64,000 nucleotides of DNA from positions 2,542,001-2,606,000 of the forward strand of contig CP005974.1 in the NCBI GenBank assembly GCA_000940995.1. The letters run 5' to 3'. Source of the stretch: Photobacterium gaetbulicola Gung47. Its GTDB lineage: Bacteria > Pseudomonadota > Gammaproteobacteria > Enterobacterales > Vibrionaceae. This document shows positions 17,357 through 25,544 of this stretch, in pieces. Numbering within the stretch: the stretch's first letter is position 1; every line of letters begins with the position of its first letter. A model generated the notes under the pieces. That model was not told where the DNA came from. It made no database searches and was given only the letters and a program-made list of their open reading frames with translations. The translations under genes and the position numbers were made by a program.

Positions 17357-18012
17357 CTTTATCTGTGAAAAAACTAACCATCCAGCATGGTGGCAAGCCC
17401 CTATTTTCACCCGTTAGCTTTGACGTTAGCCCTGGCGAGGTATTTACCTTAATGGGCCCAAGCGGTTGCGGGAAATCAACCTTACTCAGTGCTATCGCGG
17501 GACATCTCGTTACCGACTTTTCTTTTTCCGGCGATGTAACCCTCAACGGCACAAGTGTGATGGCGCTTGCGCCGGATCAGCGCAAGATCGGCCTGCTGTT
17601 TCAAGATGACCTGCTATTCCCCCACCTGAGTGTGCTGGAAAACCTCATGTTTGGCATTCCCCGCCACTACCGTGGCAAAGCTCGAGTTGAACATGCAGAG
17701 TCGACATTAGCCATCATTGGTTTGCCTCAGCTGGCCAGCAAACAACCGAACGAGATATCTGGTGGCCAGCGTGCGAGGATCAGCTTGATGCGAATGCTGC
17801 TTTCTGAGCCCAAGGCCATACTTCTTGACGAGCCATTTAGCAAGCTGGATAAAGCCTTGCGCAATGAATTTCGTCAGTTGGTATTTGATCAGATCCAAAA
17901 CCGTCAGATCCCTGCGATTATGGTCACCCATGATCATGATGATATTCCACCACAAGGCCAGGTATTGGACTGGCCATGGACAACTGCACTGCAGGAACAA
18001 CAAGCATGTTAG
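17353..18012 (+). CDS. ynjD: ABC transporter ATPase, YnjD family
   Basis: 219 residues, a short ATPase. It shows Walker A GPSGCGKST, Q-loop LLFQDDLLFPH, signature ISGGQRAR, Walker B AILLDEPFSKLD and the switch MVTHDHDD, so it should hydrolyse ATP. Energises YnjB/YnjC import. Its 5' end overlaps ynjC by 4 nt and its 3' end overlaps ynjF by 7 nt. Confidence 0.91.
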   Translation: MTLSVKKLTIQHGGKPLFSPVSFDVSPGEVFTLMGPSGCGKSTLLSAIAGHLVTDFSFSGDVTLNGTSVMALAPDQRKIGLLFQDDLLFPHLSVLENLMFGIPRHYRGKARVEHAESTLAIIGLPQLASKQPNEISGGQRARISLMRMLLSEPKAILLDEPFSKLDKALRNEFRQLVFDQIQNRQIPAIMVTHDHDDIPPQGQVLDWPWTTALQEQQAC

Positions 18013-18617
18013 ATAGATACACGATTAAGGTGATCCGCTGGCCACTCACGACCTTTTCGGCACTACCGGATAAGCTCGGCATTACCGCCAATCAGGTGAC
18101 ATTAGCGGGTTTTGTCATAGGTTTATTCGCCCTGCCCGCCTTGGCGCTGGAAGCTTACAACTGGGCATTAGGATTAATTATCCTCAACCGCCTGTTCGAC
18201 GGACTCGACGGGGCAGTTGCCCGCCGACAGGGGATCACTGACTGTGGCGGTTTCCTTGATATCACTTTGGATTTTCTTTTCTATTCCATGGTGCCGTTTG
18301 GTTTTGTCTTGGCCAACCCTGACGCCAATGCAGTGGCGGGGGCTTTTCTCATTTTCTCTTTTATCGGTACCGGCTCAAGCTTCCTCAGCTTTGCTATCAT
18401 GGCCGGTAAGCGCAATATCGAAAGTCCGGTCTATAAACAAAAGTCGCTCTACTACATCGGCGGCTTGACCGAAGGCACTGAAACAATTGCCTGTTTTGTG
18501 CTGTTCTGCTTGTTTCCAGCTCACTTTGCTCCCATTGCTTGGGTATTCGGCACACTGTGCTGGATCACCACCACAACACGAATTTGGGCAGGCTATCAAA
18601 CCCTGAAAGAGGCTTGA
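18006..18617 (+). CDS. ynjF: CDP-alcohol phosphatidyltransferase family protein, YnjF
   Basis: 203 residues from the ATG at 18006, which has GCAGGAAC ahead of it and overlaps the ynjD stop. The catalytic CDP-alcohol motif D(x)2DG(x)2AR(x)8G(x)3D is visible as FDGLDGAVARR through GGFLDITLD (about 67-90). Several membrane helices follow. Such enzymes move a phospho-alcohol from a CDP-alcohol; the acceptor here is unknown. In E. coli a rhodanese gene (ynjE) precedes ynjF; no rhodanese is present here. Confidence 0.9.
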   Translation: MLDRYTIKVIRWPLTTFSALPDKLGITANQVTLAGFVIGLFALPALALEAYNWALGLIILNRLFDGLDGAVARRQGITDCGGFLDITLDFLFYSMVPFGFVLANPDANAVAGAFLIFSFIGTGSSFLSFAIMAGKRNIESPVYKQKSLYYIGGLTEGTETIACFVLFCLFPAHFAPIAWVFGTLCWITTTTRIWAGYQTLKEA

Positions 18618-18648
18618 TCACTCCCCCTAACCAAACAAATGCAAAACG

Positions 18649-18677
18649 AAAACAGCTACCCGAAGGTAGCTGTTTTT
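18649..18677. terminator. bidirectional terminator between ynjF and the GPH symporter
   Basis: Perfect stem AAAACAGCTACC / GGTAGCTGTTTT with a CGAA loop and T-tracts on both strands; it serves the convergent genes on each side. Confidence 0.85.
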
Positions 18678-18713
18678 GGACCCACTCAAGGCTCTAGCGT
18701 TTCTGAGCAGTGA

Positions 18714-20084
18714 TTATGCTTCGACAGGTTTAGCATTCACTGCTGCTGTTTCCACTTCATCCTTATTGAAGCCATCGTGTAGACGGTAGTAACGCTGGTA
18801 AACAAAGCCACTCACAGCCATTAGAATTGCCGGCAGACCAACCATCATAAAGTGAAGACCCATAATAGTATCTGCAGTCTGCTCGACATTCGGTACATAA
18901 CCCACTACCGACAAGCCCACACCAACAATGAAACCACCCGCAGCACCGGCAAACTTCACGAGCATAGTCTGAACCGAGAAGATCACACTCTCGCTACGGC
19001 GGCCAGTTTTGTACTCACCGTAGTCGACTACATCAGCCAGCATCACAGTCTGTAGGGCGTTGGCAATACCCACACCGAACTTGATTGCCGCACCCGCTAG
19101 ACCGATAAGGAAAGCATTGCCTGGGAACATCACGCCCATGACAAGTAGGACAACACAAGACAAAATTGGGAAGCCACACGCCATTTTCCATAGGTGCTTA
19201 CGAGGCAGTTTAGCCGCAATGCGAGGGAACAGGAACACACCCGCAACTTCCGCCGCGCCGGCTACCATCATGTAAACAGGGAACAGTTCAGGGTTACCCA
19301 GTGCGTAAGAGAAGTAGTAGATTGCAAAGCCGCCTACGAGCAGATTAGCAATCTGGAATGACAGTACGGTGCCAATCAGCGCTTTAAGTTGGTCGTTCTT
19401 ACCGATAATAACCAGTACATCTTTGAAGCTAAACTTCTCAGCCGCTTTCGCATTAGCAGGCGCGGCTTTTTCTTTAACGTTTCGGGCAATCAGGAATGCA
19501 CTCATCACGAACAGAACAGCAATCAGCATGGCTACATTGAAGAAACCGTCACCTTGGTTGCCATCGCCCAACACGCCAACGATATGCAGGCCGTAAGTAC
19601 CAGTGATAAACCATGCCAAGCTTGCAAACAGGCGCGGCCAAACCACCAATTTCTCACGCTCTTGACGCTCGCTTGAAAGTGCAGGGATCATTGACCAGTA
19701 CGGAATATCCATAATGGTGTAAGTCAGGCCCCAAAGAATGTATGCAGCAGCAGCGTAAAGGTACAGAGCCGGGCCTTCGAACATATGGGTACTGAACAAG
19801 CCGACTAATACAATCGCGTTTAGCAATGTACCGATGACAATCCATGGGCGGAATTTACCGAACTTAGAGCGGGTGTTATCAACAATTACCCCCATCATCG
19901 GGTCGGTGACCGCATCGATAATTCGGGCAGCAAGGAAGATAGTACCTACAAAAGCAGCAGACAAGCCGGCTACGTCTGTGAAGTAGAACATCAAGAAAAT
20001 GTAGATCGGTGCACATGCGAAATCTTTACCGAGTGCGCCGAGGCCATATGATAATTTGGTTTGTAGTGTAATTTTGTCAGACAT
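18714..20084 (-). CDS. GPH-family (MelB-like) sugar:cation symporter
   Basis: 456 residues and about twelve helices. Glycoside-pentoside-hexuronide features are clear: YGLGALGKDFACAPIYIF at the N-terminus, DPMMGVIVDNTRSKFGKFRPW (about 57-77, with the acidic cation-site residue) and DVVDYGEYKTGRRSESVIFS near 348. It would import a galactoside such as melibiose or raffinose with Na+ or H+. The start has AAGGATAAAAA ahead. It is followed in the same direction by nothing, and preceded by the alpha-galactosidase gene 309 nt upstream. A GGAAACGTTTCC operator lies at 20233. Confidence 0.88.
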   Translation of the reverse strand: MSDKITLQTKLSYGLGALGKDFACAPIYIFLMFYFTDVAGLSAAFVGTIFLAARIIDAVTDPMMGVIVDNTRSKFGKFRPWIVIGTLLNAIVLVGLFSTHMFEGPALYLYAAAAYILWGLTYTIMDIPYWSMIPALSSERQEREKLVVWPRLFASLAWFITGTYGLHIVGVLGDGNQGDGFFNVAMLIAVLFVMSAFLIARNVKEKAAPANAKAAEKFSFKDVLVIIGKNDQLKALIGTVLSFQIANLLVGGFAIYYFSYALGNPELFPVYMMVAGAAEVAGVFLFPRIAAKLPRKHLWKMACGFPILSCVVLLVMGVMFPGNAFLIGLAGAAIKFGVGIANALQTVMLADVVDYGEYKTGRRSESVIFSVQTMLVKFAGAAGGFIVGVGLSVVGYVPNVEQTADTIMGLHFMMVGLPAILMAVSGFVYQRYYRLHDGFNKDEVETAAVNAKPVEA

Positions 20085-20232
20085 TTTTTATCCTTCCGTC
20101 TGTTCCACACCCCTTCCCTAACTAAAAGGGTGCGTACAGCATTTATTTAATTTTTTGTATCCGTCAAGCTCTGGGCTCAAAGGGTATATTAAGGATCTAC
20201 AGAAGGATAACTGTGATCTAAACCTCAGCCAT

Positions 20233-20244
20233 GGAAACGTTTCC
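20233..20244. promoter_or_regulatory. LacI-family operator GGAAACGTTTCC (symporter)
   Basis: Perfect 12-bp palindrome followed by AGAG, about 150 nt before the symporter start. The same motif recurs at 22594, 32501, 32736 and 36396. Confidence 0.8.
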
Positions 20245-20271
20245 AGAGATTCCATGAATAGAAACGCAAAG

Positions 20272-20287
20272 TGAGATTTTGATCACT
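20272..20287 (-). promoter_or_regulatory. CRP-like site before the symporter
   Basis: On the minus strand AGTGA-N6-TCTCA matches 8 of 10 positions of TGTGA-N6-TCACA. It is placed next to the operator, as expected for a carbon-source promoter. Confidence 0.45.
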
Positions 20288-20340
20288 TATCGCATCGCGC
20301 CCATGTTTAGGTGCAATATGCCATACTATTAACAGATAAA

Positions 20341-20369
20341 AATAATGGGACCTACAAGGTCCCATTATT
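20341..20369 (-). terminator. terminator of the alpha-galactosidase gene
   Basis: Perfect stem AATAATGGGACC / GGTCCCATTATT with a 5-nt loop, followed on the minus strand by TTTTTATC. Confidence 0.85.
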
Positions 20370-20393
20370 TTGGATTGCTTATACTCGGGCTAG

Positions 20394-22517
20394 TTACTCA
20401 GCAACTAGCCTGATCAGTATCGCACTCTCGGCATCGAGGATAGGCATGGCAAGCCCGACCTTTTGGCACCACTCCCCACTAAGAGATAATGGCTGTTTGG
20501 TCCATGCAGGCTGCTGGTTTACCAAGCCTTGATGGAAATTAACCGGATGATCCAGCACGGATATCTGATAGACCTTGCTGGCATCCAATTCGGGGATCCT
20601 CAAGGCACCACTGAGCGAATTGGTTGGCATCGCCAACTGGGCCACCATTACTAGTGCCTCGTTGCCATCCTGGCTGATCACCGCCTTGGCTAACTGGCTA
20701 TCACAATCATCAACGGGGATACGCACAGACTTGCCACTATGAAGCAAACTACGGTATTCCTTGTGCAATTTGATATAGCGCTCGAATCCGGCCTTTTCCT
20801 CGGTCCCCTCTTTCACCGGGTCTAGCTCGATACCCATATGGCCAAACAGGGCTGTCAGGCCACGAAAACGTATATCATGGGTACGGCGGGTACTGTGACA
20901 ATGGCGCGCACCGATATGGCTTCCCATCACCTCTGGCGGGAAGAAATAACTAAAGCCACGCTGGATTTGCTGTCGTTCCAATGCATCGTTATTGTCTGAC
21001 GTCCAGAAGCGGTGGGTACGTTTAAGTACCTCGTAATCAATCCGGCCGCCACCAGCAGCACATGACTCGATTTCTACCTCAGGATGGCGCTCGCGGATCT
21101 TCTCGACTAATTCATAGTAACGCGTCACCTGGTTATTACCCGCAGCACGGCCCTGATGGCCCGGCTGGACAATCTCACGGTTCATGTCCCACTTGATGTA
21201 AGCGATATTAAGGGTAGACAGGAAGTGATCCAGCCTTGCCAGTAAGTAGTCAAAGGCATCGTCATTTTGCAGGTTTATCGCATACTGATTGCGGCCCGTT
21301 GGCTGGTCATATCCCTCGACAACGAGTAGCCAGTCCGGATGATTGCGGTACAGATCCGAGTCCTTGTTGATCATCTCTGGTTCGAACCAAAGGCCGAACT
21401 CCATGCCAAGCTCATTCACATGGTTAACAATACCCTCAAGGCCCTCAGGATACTTGGTTTCATCAAGGTACCAGTCACCCAATGCCGCTTTGTCGCCATT
21501 ACGCCCTTTGAACCAACCATCATCGATAATAAAGCGCTCTACCCCCATTTTGGCCGACTCTGTCGCCATCTCTTTGATGTACTCAGGATCATGTTCGAAA
21601 TAGATCCCCTCCCAGGTATTAAGATGGATTGGGCGGGGTTTCTCGCTGATTTGCGGAGCTAAAATTGACGCGCGCACATGACCATGGAACTGCTGGCTCA
21701 TCCGGTTCAAGCCATTCGCACTGTGCGTAGCATACAGGATAGGCGTGGCCAAGCTTTCTCCCGGCTGCAGCGTCATCTCGCCCGGTAAATACAGTGCTTC
21801 CGCTTGGACGACACGGCGTCCATCGGCCTTGACATCAACGCGCATACGGTGGTTGCCACTCCACGCCAAATGGAAGCCCCAGACATCGCCGTCACACTCG
21901 CCAAAACCTTTGGTACCAGCAATCAACGCCGGATAATGTTCATGTGATGTACGGCCACGGCGGTTCTCTTGCTGGTAGCCCCCTTGCGACAAAGGCTGGC
22001 GTACCTGTTGGAACTCTTTCACCCAACGACCATAGTAAGTCAGTAGCTCATTGGCCCGCTCTGGCAAAGGTAGCGTATTGGCCAGGCGATTTACCTGATA
22101 CTCACCTTCCCCGATATTGGTCAACGTCTGTTTGAGTTGGACAACATCGTTACTATCAATCTCCAGGCTTACCGTCAGTGCAAGCCCTGCAATGGAGTCC
22201 CGGCTTTCCACCACCAGGTTTCCGCCCTCATGATGAACCGCGCTGATCGTAAAAGCTGGCGACCAGTGTTGCCCATTACGGTGGCCTTCAAGAGCAGGGC
22301 TGCCGAAGAGGCCCCTCGCAAGTTCAGGATGCAATGAAACAGGCACATCATTATCTAATCGGCCATAAGGAACTGGGCGTTTCAGAGCAACATCTGCTCC
22401 TTGGGGCAGCGCGGCAAGTGCTTCCCCCCAGTAGATCACTTCAGCGACCTCTCCAACTTCAACAATCAGTTCAGAGTGTCGACCTTTCAGGCGAATGATT
22501 TGCTTATCCATTGTCAT
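20394..22517 (-). CDS. alpha-galactosidase, GH36 family
   Basis: 707 residues, the usual size for bacterial GH36. An N-terminal beta-sandwich (about 1-300) precedes the catalytic barrel (FIIDDGWFKGRNGDK near 329-343). The nucleophile motif IKWDMNR has D444; the acid/base motif FWTSDNND lies at 504-511 and the SCAAGGGRIDYEVL motif at 485-498. It releases galactose from melibiose, raffinose or galactomannan side chains. There is no signal peptide, so it is cytoplasmic and acts on sugar brought in by the neighbouring symporter or by the galactoside ABC importer. It starts at the ATG after AGGAAACC. An operator lies at 22594. Confidence 0.94.
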   Translation of the reverse strand: MTMDKQIIRLKGRHSELIVEVGEVAEVIYWGEALAALPQGADVALKRPVPYGRLDNDVPVSLHPELARGLFGSPALEGHRNGQHWSPAFTISAVHHEGGNLVVESRDSIAGLALTVSLEIDSNDVVQLKQTLTNIGEGEYQVNRLANTLPLPERANELLTYYGRWVKEFQQVRQPLSQGGYQQENRRGRTSHEHYPALIAGTKGFGECDGDVWGFHLAWSGNHRMRVDVKADGRRVVQAEALYLPGEMTLQPGESLATPILYATHSANGLNRMSQQFHGHVRASILAPQISEKPRPIHLNTWEGIYFEHDPEYIKEMATESAKMGVERFIIDDGWFKGRNGDKAALGDWYLDETKYPEGLEGIVNHVNELGMEFGLWFEPEMINKDSDLYRNHPDWLLVVEGYDQPTGRNQYAINLQNDDAFDYLLARLDHFLSTLNIAYIKWDMNREIVQPGHQGRAAGNNQVTRYYELVEKIRERHPEVEIESCAAGGGRIDYEVLKRTHRFWTSDNNDALERQQIQRGFSYFFPPEVMGSHIGARHCHSTRRTHDIRFRGLTALFGHMGIELDPVKEGTEEKAGFERYIKLHKEYRSLLHSGKSVRIPVDDCDSQLAKAVISQDGNEALVMVAQLAMPTNSLSGALRIPELDASKVYQISVLDHPVNFHQGLVNQQPAWTKQPLSLSGEWCQKVGLAMPILDAESAILIRLVAE

Positions 22518-22593
22518 GGTTTCCTATTAAGCATGAAATTTCACCCGATCATAATGAAATATCCACTCGATACTGTGAGCAAACCCGCACACT

Positions 22594-22605
22594 GGAAACG
22601 TTTCC
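22594..22605. promoter_or_regulatory. LacI-family operator GGAAACGTTTCC (alpha-galactosidase)
   Basis: Perfect 12-bp palindrome 77 nt before the alpha-galactosidase start codon. Confidence 0.8.
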
Positions 22606-22797
22606 ATTACAGTTCAAATAATCGAACTGCTTTTCAGTGAATTATTGCTTTCAAACGGAAGGGCTTGTCATTACAAGTAAAAGTTAGGTGATAAGCAACA
22701 CAGAGCCCAACGTGACCCCGTCACTTGATACCATACAGAATTCCAGCGCCCCAGCCACTGAGGCGATGCTATGTGTCTGAAACCTGGGTCCAGTAAT

Positions 22798-22995
22798 TTA
22801 GTATGTAGAGGACGCCTTGTTGTCGGCAGCTTCCTTCTTCATTACGTTGCACTCAGTTATCAATACATGTTTGTGAATAAGCTTGCCATCAATCACACAA
22901 GGAGGACTGGGAATGCCACCTGTGCCAGAAGACCCGCCTGCTTGTACTGAAACGCTAAACAACATGATACCTAGCAAACCAATGAGTTTTTTCAT
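22798..22995 (-). CDS. small secreted protein of unknown function
   Basis: 65 residues with a clear signal peptide (MKKLIGLLGIMLFSVSVQAG), then a Gly/Ser-rich segment and two cysteines (PPCVID and ITECNV) that could form a disulfide in the periplasm. An AGG-type ribosome site precedes the start. No family is recognised. It stands alone between the alpha-galactosidase promoter and uhpA, with no clear partner. Confidence 0.6.
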   Translation of the reverse strand: MKKLIGLLGIMLFSVSVQAGGSSGTGGIPSPPCVIDGKLIHKHVLITECNVMKKEAADNKASSTY

Positions 22996-23220
22996 GTTCG
23001 AAACCTACAACTGTGAAAGGCATTTATAAGGATAGATGGTTTTCGCCCTCTGCTGTGGGAAGACCCGTATGAGTTGCACAAATATCGTCGTTGGATGTGT
23101 GCAGTGTCGGGCAGATCTCAGGGCTTTAGCGACAATTATCACACCTTCGCGGTTCCAATGTGCATTAACGTCATGACATTGATATTTTCTAACTTGCTAG
23201 CAATGAAGTAGGTTACGAAA

Positions 23221-23856
23221 ATGATTTCTGTTACCTTGGTTGATGACCATATTGTGGTTCGCTCGGGGTTTGCTCAATTACTTTCCATTGAGCCTGATAT
23301 TCAGGTGCATAGTGAATATAGCAATGCCAAGGATGCATTCCGCGGGCTTTCAGAGACTGTGGTCGATGTGGCTGTCATTGATATCTCGATGCCTGATGAA
23401 AGTGGCTTGGTACTGCTTGAGAAACTTCGCAAAAAAAAACCTGATTTCAAGGCGATTATCCTAAGTATTTACGACTCAGCCTCTTTTGTTGGCAAAGCCA
23501 TTGATGCTGGCGCCTACGGCTATCTGTCTAAACGCTGTGGCCCGAGTGAACTGGTCACAGCGATACGTACCGTTGCAAGCGGTGACCGTTACCTCTGCGC
23601 CGATGCACTGGTTAATTTAAGCAACGCGTCTGCAGGGCCCGATGTGCTGCATGAACTCACCAAGCGCGAGCGTGAAGTGTTCGACCATTTGATACTGGGT
23701 CAGGACGTTAAAGAAATAGGCAGTGAGCTTTTTATCAGCCATAAAACGATACACGTTCACCGGGCGAATATTCTCAGCAAGCTTGGGCTATCCAATAATG
23801 TCGATTTAATTCGTTTCGCCCTACACCACAAGTTGCTCCATGATGAGCCAGTATGA
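23221..23856 (+). CDS. uhpA: response regulator UhpA-like (NarL/LuxR type)
   Basis: 211 residues. The receiver domain has acidic residues D8/D9, phospho-acceptor D54 (VIDISMPDESG) and the conserved lysine near 107. The C-terminal LuxR-type helix-turn-helix starts at LTKREREVFDHLI and includes ELFISHKTIHVHRANILSKL. It is expected to be phosphorylated by UhpB and to activate sugar-phosphate uptake genes. Its stop overlaps the uhpB start (ATGA). Confidence 0.9.
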   Translation: MISVTLVDDHIVVRSGFAQLLSIEPDIQVHSEYSNAKDAFRGLSETVVDVAVIDISMPDESGLVLLEKLRKKKPDFKAIILSIYDSASFVGKAIDAGAYGYLSKRCGPSELVTAIRTVASGDRYLCADALVNLSNASAGPDVLHELTKREREVFDHLILGQDVKEIGSELFISHKTIHVHRANILSKLGLSNNVDLIRFALHHKLLHDEPV

Positions 23857-25448
23857 GTGAAATATCGCGACGGCAACACCTGCCTAGGCTGATCCTAACC
23901 CACGCTTTTACCTACGCCTTCAGCTTGATTGTGTATACCATAAGCTGGTTCTGCTTATGGAATATCAGCCGCTACCTGGTATCAGACCTGCTTTTAGCAG
24001 GCCTGTTTCTCCCTACTGGACTGAAACTGGCGATCTATGCGCTCAGCCCCCGCCGCCTTTGGCCTTTGTTTACCATTGGAGAGATAGGGCTGATTGCCCT
24101 CATGCTGCCGGTGATCAGCGATGACAGCACACTTTACCTGCTCATGCTGTTTTCCATCTTCAGCCATGGCTTAGCCATTGCCTTTCAACCCTACTGGCGA
24201 AGGCTAGATGTATATTGGAAACAATTACTGGCTTTGTGCTGTTTTGCTTTTGCCTATGCCAATCTATGTGGTATTGCCCTTTTGATGGTTTCCAAACCCA
24301 TGGGGATGACCATCGACTACGCGTTGGAAGGAGCGGTCTCAGCATTGACTGGCGGCATTCTCTTAATGCCATTTTTCTTTTTGCTTTATGACTACCTCCA
24401 CCGCCAAATATGGCAACCTCTTAGCCCAACTCTGGTACACCAAGAAATTACGCTACGTAGCTCGGCACTGGTATGGTGCCTGGCCTTTTTCAGTATCGGC
24501 CTCGCAGCAGAACTCACCTTTCTCGAAGAAATGAAATCCCTTTCGCTGCTGCTTTTTCTCTTGCCTAATATCTTTATGGCCTACCGCTATGGCTGGCAAG
24601 GAGGGGTACTGGCTAGCGTGATGAACAGTATCTTACTCGCCACGGCTCGGCAGATTTCAGGCTCATTCGACACGGACCTCGAACTTCAGAGCTTCATTGC
24701 GACTCAGGCGTTAATCGGATTGGGCTTAGGCATTGCAATCAGCCGCCAGTATCTACTGTCCCAGCAGCTGAAAAAAGCCAACGAAAACCTCCAGGCCGAA
24801 CTGCACAATAAGAAGCAGTTGGCCAAACAGCTTGTTCACGTAGAGGAAGATATTCGTAAGTCTGTCGCCCGAGAGCTTCACGATGAGATAGGCCAAAACA
24901 TTACAGCGATACAAATTCAATCTATGTTGGCAAAAAGGCTTGCAAATAGTGAACAAGCAGAAACAATAGCCGATACCACCCATGAACTGGCGATGCGGAT
25001 CCATACCTCCACCCGTCAGTTACTCAAGCAGCTACGGCCACAGGCACTGGATGAAATGGGGCTTGAGGCAGCTATACGCCAGTTAGCGACAGAAATGCGA
25101 TTCAAAGAGCGACAAGTCGATTTCAAGCTTAATTTTGGCATTTTGGCTGATCGGTTAGATGAAGTCACAGCTGTAACCCTGTATCGAATCGTTCAGGAAT
25201 TACTGAACAATATCTGCAAGCACGCGCAAGCGTCAGAGGTTCAACTATCCTTGATGCCCGGTAGTCAATTTAGCCTTGAGCTTCGAGATAATGGTGTTGG
25301 CCTGCCGGATGACTGGCGAAGCCGTGGGCATGGACTGCGGGGAATAGAAGAGCGTGTTCACGCCCTAAGTGGTCAAATGACGATTCGTAGCAATAAACTC
25401 GGCTGTCGTATAACTGTTAACTTACCCACAAAATCCGACACCACCTGA
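23853..25448 (+). CDS. uhpB: membrane sensor histidine kinase UhpB-like
   Basis: 531 residues. The first 305 or so form a MASE1-like array of about eight membrane helices; then a short coiled segment (QLKKANENLQAELHNKKQLAKQ), the HPK7-type phospho-acceptor H343 in ARELHDEIGQ, and an HATPase with the N-box VQELLNNICKHA and glycine box GHGLRGIEERV. In E. coli UhpB works with UhpC to sense external glucose-6-phosphate. The start overlaps uhpA and the gene is followed by a palindrome and uhpC. Confidence 0.9.
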   Translation: MSEISRRQHLPRLILTHAFTYAFSLIVYTISWFCLWNISRYLVSDLLLAGLFLPTGLKLAIYALSPRRLWPLFTIGEIGLIALMLPVISDDSTLYLLMLFSIFSHGLAIAFQPYWRRLDVYWKQLLALCCFAFAYANLCGIALLMVSKPMGMTIDYALEGAVSALTGGILLMPFFFLLYDYLHRQIWQPLSPTLVHQEITLRSSALVWCLAFFSIGLAAELTFLEEMKSLSLLLFLLPNIFMAYRYGWQGGVLASVMNSILLATARQISGSFDTDLELQSFIATQALIGLGLGIAISRQYLLSQQLKKANENLQAELHNKKQLAKQLVHVEEDIRKSVARELHDEIGQNITAIQIQSMLAKRLANSEQAETIADTTHELAMRIHTSTRQLLKQLRPQALDEMGLEAAIRQLATEMRFKERQVDFKLNFGILADRLDEVTAVTLYRIVQELLNNICKHAQASEVQLSLMPGSQFSLELRDNGVGLPDDWRSRGHGLRGIEERVHALSGQMTIRSNKLGCRITVNLPTKSDTT

Positions 25449-25453
25449 CCTTA

Positions 25454-25472
25454 ACTAGGAAATTTTCCTAGT
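25454..25472. promoter_or_regulatory. near-perfect palindrome between uhpB and uhpC
   Basis: ACTAGGAAATTTTCCTAGT is a 19-bp inverted repeat starting 6 nt after the uhpB stop and 73 nt before uhpC. It could be a UhpA operator for uhpC-afuABC, or an RNA hairpin; there is no U-tract to make a standard terminator. Confidence 0.5.
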
Positions 25473-25544
25473 CATTTATGAAACTGTCTCATTCTTTTCA
25501 TTCATATTATCAATAACATCAACTTCAGCACTTAAGGAGAAGTG

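Larger units (their letters stand above)
20085..20393. other. promoter region of the GPH symporter
   Basis: No gene seen. It holds the operator at 20233-20244, a CRP-like site at 20272-20287 and the alpha-galactosidase terminator at 20341-20369. The symporter therefore appears to have its own promoter. Confidence 0.6.

Noticed and set aside
22577..22596. CRP site TGTGAGCAAACCCGCACA before the alpha-galactosidase
   Set aside because: The half-sites are 8 nt apart instead of 6, and the second half is GCACA; not close enough to call.
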